Below are positions 51,383 through 60,300 of a DNA stretch of 64,000 bases, piece after piece; the first letter of the stretch is position 1, and the number at the start of each line of letters is the position of its first letter. The DNA is from Micromonospora sp. NBC_01796. Its GTDB lineage: Bacteria > Actinomycetota > Actinomycetes > Mycobacteriales > Micromonosporaceae. The notes under the pieces are model-generated. The model ran no database searches and was not told the DNA's origin. It was given only the letters and a program-made list of their open reading frames with translations. The translations under genes and the position numbers were made by a program. The stretch covers positions 7,300,001 through 7,364,000 of the forward strand of contig NZ_CP109078.1 of NCBI RefSeq assembly GCF_035917455.1, given 5' to 3'.

Positions 51383-54300
51383 TTATTTCTCCTCCATGAC
51401 GATGACTTCATAGCCCTGCGGCGCCTCCGGGATTACTCCGTTGGCAACCATCTCGTCGACAGTTTCGTCAAGTTCGGCCCGGATCCGATCAGCCAGTTCC
51501 GGTGCATCAACCCGATGGGTCCGCGACCACGGCGGAAGAACCGCTTCCTGGTCTTCCGCGAAGGACGAGAAGACCGAGATATCCCGAGCCTGCATGCCGC
51601 TGAGCCGGTAGACGACGAATACCCTTCGGTCACTGGCCGGATTTTCTGCCATGAACCGAACCGCCACGTCCAGCCGACGGCTGACGCTCAGAAACTCACG
51701 TGCCGTTCCGTTCCGCCAAAGCCGCGACCCATAGATGGGCGAGTGTACCGGCGTTATCCAGTCACCTCGATAGGCGAGCGCCGGAGCATGCATCGAACCG
51801 AGTGTCGGCAGGCGTGACGTGGCGTCGTGCACCATGTCAGCATGCCAGCGCATCTCGTCGAAGAGGCGGGCAGCCGGTGCGTTGAGAGACGCGTGGATAT
51901 GGCTCCACGCAGTCTCCATCTCATGTTCCGCCCGCACGCGTGCGGCTCGAGCTCGGTCTACCTCCGGTGTGCGGCGAGTGGCCGGATGCTCGGTCAGCAG
52001 CAGATCCGCAGCGTCGTATCGGCGGGCGGCGTCGACCCAAGCTCTGGCATGCGGGCTGAGTGGGGAGTGGGAATCCAAGTGGCCCTCGCCAAGATGCAGG
52101 ACGGGGCGGAGCGCCAAGGGCAATGGCAGTGCCTTCTGCCCCGTACGGAGATTCTCCAGGTAATTTGAGACCAGTTCGAGGACCTTGTCCTTCATCCTCC
52201 CCCGGACTATCGGCTCGGATACGCCGGCGGTCCAGAGTTGGGTCCGGATGACGTTGTTGATCAGGTAGTGGCTGTGCCGGGTGTACACGGTCAGCGCCAT
52301 CACGTGCGGTTCCGAGAGTCGTTCCCCCAACGAGCGGACCGCCGCCACGTCGCCCGGGTCGATTCCGTTACGGCTCAGCCAGTCGGCGAGGTCCGGATCG
52401 GTGACGTGACCGTCACGTAGTTGCGGCCAGAGCCGGGCAGCCGTGTCCCGCACCTTGGGGTGCTGGGTCTCGGTGAACCCGTCCGGGTCGGTGGCATGTC
52501 GGAGGTAGAGGGATTCGTGCGGGAACAGACCGTCCGGCAGGATCCGGGTCCGCAGCGTGTGCAGGTCGAGACCGGTCAGGTTCCGGTAGAAGTTCACTGC
52601 GTTGGTACGGGCGCTCGGCTCGAGCGCCTGGCGTCCGACGCCGGCGATCTGGGCACCCCTGGCGATCTCAAACAGCGAATGGTCACGGCAGGGCAGCATC
52701 CAGCCCATCAGTGCGCCGAGGAACCCCTGCAGCTTCGCCGGGTCGAGACCGAGGAATTTCGCCGCGGTCAGCATGCGGGTGGTGGAGGCGGAGATGCCGT
52801 CGATCACAGGAAACCCGTCACCGGCGACCTGTCTGGCCCACCGGCTCCCGGTCGTATCGTGCGCGGTCACCCCCTCCCGCCACGGCAGCGGGGTGTCCGG
52901 GGTCAGCGGCCCATCCACCACCGATTCCACGTACGCCCGCTCGAACCGGCCGAGCGGCGCTCCCACGGCGTCGTAGGAGTCGGGGGTCCTGATGAGGCCA
53001 AGCCGTTCCAGATCCGTATCTTTGCGGTTGTCCCGCGTCCACTGGCTCTGGAACAACTCTGCGAGATCCCACACGCCGCGCTCGGAGACCATGACGACGT
53101 TGCCGGTGCCGAACGGGTCACGGGCAAACCGGAAATTGTGGGGGTCGAACCGCGCCTCGATCCGGCCCAGGATCGCCCGGTGCAGTCGCTCGTCAAGTTG
53201 CCGCCTCATGGTGGCGAGCTGGTCGACGTCCAGTCCCAGCTCCCGAGCGACGCTCCACCGCCCGTTGTCGATCACGTGGAGCACGGCGCTCGCCAGCGTG
53301 GGCGAAGCCCGGTTGTAATAGGCGGCGTTGTAGAACGCCGTCACGGTCTCCCGGACGTTGCCTTCCGCGAGCAGCTCGTCAAGGGTGACACCGGTGCCGA
53401 CCTGGCCGGCGCTTCCCTCATCGTCATCGCGGAAGAACGCACCCTCCACCCGCTGTGCATGCGCGGACGCGCTCTCGTCGGCCCGCCGCGGGGTGAGTTC
53501 CAGAAGTACGTCCCGCAACCTCCCGACCGCCTCGCGAGCGATGTCGAGGGTGGCGGGGTCGTTGAAGTAGTACTCCCCCACCCGATGCTCGAAGCGGGCC
53601 GCCTCATCCGCCCAGCGGGGATCGTTGAAGAACCGCTCGAAGTCGAACGGAACCCGGACCGTCTGATCCCGAACGTTCGTCGGATCACTCGCGGTATCGG
53701 TCAATCCATCGCGCTGCTCCGGCAGGGGTGCGGTCGGTGTCCCCCCGGCCTCCTCCGTTACGCCGCGTATCCGCCCTTCGTCGGCCACGTCCCGTCGGCC
53801 AGCCGGGTCCGCACTATCTTCTGGTACGCCTTCCGGTAGAGGAGGTTCTCCACTCCGTCCAGCGGTCTGCCCAGCTGCGTCGCCTTCTCGATCACCATCA
53901 GGCGATCCATCTCCGGAAAGCCAAAGGCGTATTCGACCTCCTGACTGTCCTCCCCGACCTTCTGGAAGTCCACGAGAATCGCCATCCGGACGTCCTTCCC
54001 CCCACGACCTGTCTAGATCCTCGCCGGCCCGTCCCGGCGCCACGTTCGCCCAGTCATGCGACCGGTTGGCGTGAGTATGCGCCTCACGGTACGTGGCCCC
54101 CGGATGGGCCTGCAGGTAGTTGGACTCGGCGAGTTCGTGCTCCAGCAACACGAGATCGGCGTCCACGTGCCGTCCCTCGCGCAACCGGATCCATGCCTCG
54201 GCGATGTCCTCGTCCGGCGCGAACCGCTGGCTGACATGCCCGCCCTCGTAGTCGTCCAGGAGGTGTTCCTCGACCATCAGATGTTGCTTGATCTGGTCGA

Positions 54301-57300
54301 TCTCCGCGCGGGTGAACCCGACCTGGCCGTCCGACCGTTGAACGTCGGCCAGGTGACGGGCGATGTCGGGGACGTCGGAGTTGTCGGCGCGGAACCGGTC
54401 GTAGGCCTCTGCTGCCCACTCCATCGCCCGGATGTCGTCTCGTGGCCTGACTCGCGCCCCGGTCGATTCGTCCGGCGCGGGCTGGGCATCGGTCGGCTCG
54501 CCGCGCGTGGGGTGGGTGGTGTCCACCGTCCTTCCCGGCGCGGCCGGGGCACGCGAGTCGGGAGCAGGTTCACCGACGGCGCGGCGCGTCTGGTGCCGGT
54601 CGGTGGCGGCGGGCGGTGTCGGCGCGGGTGTGCTGTGGGCACTGCGCGGATGGAAGGGCCCGCCGTCGCTGACCCGTTGGTACGCCCGCCAGTCGGCACC
54701 GAGCAGCGCCCGCTTGCCGAGCCAGCTCGCCTCCGGCCCACGCTCCCCGTTCCAGCCAGCCCGGCTGACCTCGTACGGGCTGGGGTAGCCGGGGGTGCCG
54801 AACTCGTGCCGGGCGGCCCGGTCGAGAATGTCCCGGGCGCCTGCCTGCTGTCGGCGGATCTCCGCCACGATCGCGTCCGGGTCGGTCGCACGGTAGAGGG
54901 CGCGCAGGGCGTCGATGTCGACCGTGGTGTCACCGGCCGCCCACCGGGCCACCGCGGTCGCGTCCGTGTTCGCGCTGCGGACCTGCATCCCGAGGCGCTG
55001 CATGACATTCCGGGCGTGGTGTCCGGTCTCCGGCTGCCAGTCGAATCCGGCCCTCGCCCAGGCATAGCCGCCGACCGTGGATGCGGCCCGAAGGCTGATG
55101 TGGTCAACTCCGGAATAGCTGTACCAGTCCCGCATCGCCCGGTTGAACTCTTCGGCGACTCCCTTGCCGTGAACCGTCGAGGAAACCTTCAACGAGGCGT
55201 GCTCGGCGATCAGCTTTCCGTCATGATCACGACGGAACTCGCGGACCGCCCGGCCGACATTGCCACGCTTCGGGTCGATGATCTCGGCACGAACGATCAC
55301 GCTGTTGCGGTAGACGCTGAAGGTGTGCGGTTCGGTCAGATCGAGCCGTAGCCGCATGCCGGCGAACTCCAGGCTGCCGAGGTGGCGTGCGAACTCCTCC
55401 CGGATCGCGTCTCCCCAGCGGGCGATCTCGGCGTCGGTGGACGGGATGAGCTCATCCAGTGACGGCGGGCGCCCCTCCCGGTGCCACGGCGGGTCACTCC
55501 AGATCTCGTCGTGGGAACTCTCCGGCGGCGGCGCCGGCTCCGCGGTGGGCTGGCTCGCATCCGGTACGGGGGCCAGGTCGGGCGCTGGCTGTTCCGGCCA
55601 GAGCACATTGGTCGACGTACTGTCGGGCCATCCCTGATCGTGCCGGAGCACGCCCGAGTCCGTCGCGTACGGCTCCGGGCGGGGCGCCGACCACGGATTC
55701 GCGGCTGTGTCCGGTACGGCGATGCGGGCCGGCGGGTCGCCGAATCCGAAGAGCTGGCGGAGACCGTCGAGCATCCGCCGCAGCACGCCCGGCTGCTCGG
55801 CCCGTGCGACCGGGTCCGGTGCGACACGCTGGTCGGCCCGGACCGGATCGGGGTCGTGGCGCCAACTGTCCCAGGCGGGCGCGCCACGGTCATCCGGCCA
55901 GCCCCGGGTGGCGTCCCTCGACGACTCCGGAGTCGCGTCGGGCGTCTGGTCCGGCCACCCTTCGGGTCCGGAGTACGCCGTCCGGGTGCCGTCGGATGCG
56001 GTTACCGGTGCGGAGGTGTCCCATCCGTCTCTGGCCAGATCTGCTGGCCAGTCGGCTGCCCTCGCCTCCGGGCCTCGACGTACTGCTCGATCACCACCGG
56101 TATCGGCAGACTCGGATGGACTGTGATCACGCCCGTCCGGTCGATGATGTAGTTCCCCTGGCCGATGTGCATCCCCCGGCCACGCTCCTGTTCCGACAGG
56201 ATCTCCTGTGCCAGCCAACCGAGCTCGAACGGGTGAAGCGCTATCTGCGTGCCGGCCCCGACCAGTCGGGTCATCAACTCCCTCGCCTGATCCTCGGTTA
56301 TCTCCGGACGCTGATCCATGATCTGTTCCCTCGCTGTTGTTGACACCGCCGTCGGGTTGCCCGACCACGCCTGACGTATCGGGCAGTGAACTGCTGCCCA
56401 GGCCATCGCCGCGGATCGACCACAGGGTGTGGGTGGCGGCGACGTAACTGGGCGGCGGCTCGATCCACGTGCGGCCGTTCTGCGGGTCCCACCAGACCGG
56501 GCCGTCCGCGCCGTCCGGGTAGACCAGAACCATGGCGTGCCCGCCCCGACTCTGCACGGCCCCGTCCGCGTCCGTGGCGGGTTGGCCGGTGGAGGAGTCG
56601 ACGTGCAACCAGTCCATGACGACCACGGCCGACGCTCCCGGACCGGCGTCGGCGACCTGTTGGTGCAGGACCCGGTACTGGTCGGCGATGGCGACGGCTC
56701 GGCCGGCGGGGTCGACGGGCATGGTGCTGTCCGGGCCGGTCCAGTTCGCGCCCAGCCAGTCGACAGCACGTCTGGGCCCGTCCGCCTCGCCGGTGATCCG
56801 GTCGATCGAACCGTCCGCGAGTCGGTCGGGCCAGCGGGGCGCGGAGACCTCGGGATGTCCGTAGAAGCTGGACAGCGCCGACAGCGAGCAGTCGAGACAG
56901 TTGTTGCTCCGGCCGGGCACCTCCGGTCCACCGTCGTTGACCAGCTGCCCGTACGGATGGTTCGACGGGTTCGCGAGCACGGTGTAGCCGTTCTCGGTCC
57001 GGAGGCTGTCGGCCACGTCCCGCTGGTGCTGAACGTCCTCGATCTGTCCGAGATTCGCCGGACCGACCGTCCGGGTCGATGCCAACGGTGGCCTGCCGCC
57101 CCCGAGCGGGGAATTGCCCGGACGGTGGCCGGGGTCGACGGGCGCCGTGGGATCTGAAGGGGGGTCCGTGGTCGGGTCCGGCGGCGGTGCGGCGTGGTCC
57201 GGTACCCGATCTGTCGGACCTCCGCCTTGCTCGGTGGTCCCGTCCCCGGGGGCTCCGGAGTCCTCGCGTTCTATTGCCGGGTCCGGGTCGTTGCCGCCCT

Positions 57301-60300
57301 CCGGCATCCGTCCCGGCGGTTCCACGAATCTCCGGGCGTCGGCGTCCCACTCGCCGATCACCCGCTCGCCCTCGTCGGTGTGGTGGGTGATCCGACCGTC
57401 GGCATGGCTGACGCGGCTGCCGTCACCGAGGTAGACGTCGATCCGACCGACCTGCCCGAGCCGTTGGTCGCCATCGGCGAGCATCCGGCCCAGTCGGGAA
57501 CGGAGAGAGTTCACCGCGTTGTCCCGGCCGAGGCCGGCTGCGCGTCCGTCAACGACGACGTCACCGGCGAGACGGGTGCCGTCGGGCTGCGGTTTGAACT
57601 TGTCCAACCCGCGCCGGACCTGGTCGTCGACGGCGGACCTGGTGTCCCGGCCGACGTCCTTGTACTCCACCCCCCGGCCCGGGTCGTCGGGTCCGGTTCG
57701 CTCCAACGCCTCCAGCGATCGGTACCCGGCGTGGTTGAGCGAGTGTACGGGCAGCCTGGTGACGAGCCTTCCCTCTTCGGCCCGGAGCGCGGCCGTCTCG
57801 CGTTCGCGGGCATCGAACCCCTGCGCAGTGCCGTCGTGTCGGTCGTGAACCCCAGGGGTGTAGGACTCGCCCATGGGTCCGGGCTGCTGCGGATCCAGTG
57901 GTCCGAACCGTTCGGGTGGGAGATGCAGGCGCCGTGAGGTTTCCGGGCCGTTCTCGCCCTCGACCCTGCCGTCGCCACCGACCGGGTTCTCCTGGTCGGG
58001 CCGGTTGTCACCGCCGGATCGGTGTTCTCCGTCAGGGCCGTTGTCCCCGGTGGGCGACTGGGTGGGATCCGGGTGGCCGACTCCGGTGGTTCCGTCGGCG
58101 AGCGGCGCGAGTGCCATCTCTCCCTGGCGGCTCTGGATTCGCTCCAGGTCCCAGCCCTGCGAATCGAAGACGTGGGCGGTGATCGGGCCGTGCAGACCTC
58201 CCTGCCGGCGCTGGTCGGGCTGGGGGTGGGTGGATTCGGCGATGGCCGTACGGGCCTGCTCGGTCACCTGTTCCGGAGTGAGCTCCCGCAGCTGCGAGAC
58301 CAGACTCTCCGGCACCGCGCTCGGGTCGATCCGGTAGCGGACAATGAGGTCGTCCACCAGTTGCCGAGGGGTGAGAGCGGCCGTGTCCCGGTACCCGTCC
58401 GTACTCGGGATACGGGGATCGACCTGCGGATCCGAGGACCGGAAACCGGTCAGCCCGTGCATGAACCGTTGCTGCACCGAGAACGCCTGGAACTCCCGCT
58501 CCAACCTGAGCTGCTGCACCAGCCGACGTGCCTCGGCTCCCGACATACTGTCCCTGACCAGGTCGGAGACCAGGGCCATGTTGGGCTGCATCGCATGCAT
58601 ACCCTCGTGCACGACAGTCGCAGCGATGGCGCTGATCGGCCGAGGTACGGTGATCGACTCACCGGTTATCGGATGTCTTGCCGCACCCGTCGGGTTGACG
58701 AAGGTGATGCCGAGGCGTGAGTCGTAGAAACCGCGACTGTTGCCGTTGATGCTCTCCGCGAGATGCGACGCGTCTGCGGGGGACAGGACCTCCGCGGCGT
58801 GACGCATGTCCATCGGTACGGTCCGCTCGAAGGTACGCCTGGCGTGGACCTCGAACTCCGGACCCAGCACATCACCGATCTTCGCGATCGCGATGGCCTG
58901 GTCGATAACGTGGAACCGGTGGGTCTCGGGGTCGATGGACGCGGCCCGGTTGGCCATCTCCACCGAGTTGAGGGGGTCGACGCCGTCGAGGTCCCGCCAA
59001 CCCGGATCAGCCGGCAGGTCCGGTCGGGTGGGGTGGTGCCAGTTCCGGTATCGGTCGGAGTACTGGTTGACCGAAGAACTGAGTTCGCGCACCTGACGAA
59101 CCAGGTCGCGGGTGTCGCCGGTGACCCGGGCCCGGGCGGCGCTGTCCTGCAGGCGATCGGCGACCCTCGCGATGTCGTCGAGATCGCGGAGACGGCCGGC
59201 GACCGCATGCTCCGGATAGTTGTCGAGCAACCGCTGCCGGGCCTGGTCGACCAGGTCGCGGACCTGCCGGGGCAGGTCCGCGCCGGTCCGTCCGTCCGGC
59301 GACGGGAAGTTGGGGCCGAGGTTGTCGGTCGGACGCAGCTCGGATTCGGCGGTGTGCGTCGCGTCGGGTCGCGGTCCCGTCTCGGCCTCGGGCCGAGCTG
59401 CTTCGTCGGGCCGGGTATCGGCTTCGGGCCGCGATGCCGTCTCGGCTTCGGCCCGGGCCGCTCCGTCCGGCCGGGTATCGGATTCGGGCTGCGGTCCCGT
59501 CTCAGCTTCGGGCCGCGCCGCTCCGTCTGGTTGAGGCGCTGGCTCGGACCTGCTTCCACCCTCGGGAACGGGGCCGGCCTCGACCTCGGGTCGGGGCGTA
59601 CCGTTCGGTTGCTGGCCTGCGGTCTCGCGATCGGGCCGAGCCGCGCCCTCGGAAGGATCCGTCCGGTCGACACCCTCCGCAGGATCGGTCCGGGTGGCGC
59701 TGTCGGGCTCGGGTGTGTCGGTGGGGGTAGCCGGAGGGTTGGGACTGTGTCCCTCGCCGCGCATCTGTTCGAGCCGGGCGTCGATCTCGGTCGCGTTGAG
59801 CGGGCGACGGGTGCCGGTTTCGTCGACTCGGGTGAAGTTCTGCTCGATGAAGCCACGCAGGCGTTCGCCGTACCGGTTGAGGTTTTCCGGGCGGGTGTTC
59901 AGTGCCTGCTGTACCAGGTCGGGTGTCAGCGGTGGCGCCGACCCGGTCGTCGGGTCCGCGCCGTCGGGCGACCGGCCGAAGTGCTCGGCGACGCCGTGCG
60001 CGTACTGCGTTTCGATCCGCGTTTCGATCCGCTGTTTCCACTCCTGCCAACGCGATTCCGCGCGTCCCGTACCCCCGTCTCCACTGGGTTGGGACGTCGA
60101 GGCCGGCGGCTCGCTGCGGGCCGAGTCGGTTCGGGCGCTGTCGGGGGCCGACGGTGTGGTCGAACCGGGTGGTTGCCCGTCGACGCTGCGCTGGTCGGAT
60201 CCATCCGTGCGGTGGCCGCCGTCCACCGAGTCCGGTGGCGGTGCCCCGGCCGACCTCTCCGAAGTGGAGACGACGCCGTCGGTGGTGGAATCCGATTGGG

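Noticed and set aside
52421-53839. 472-codon plus-strand frame opposite the toxin
   Set aside because: Composition and lack of domains mark it as antisense shadow; similar long plus-strand frames at 54056, 58763 and 59694 are rejected for the same reason.
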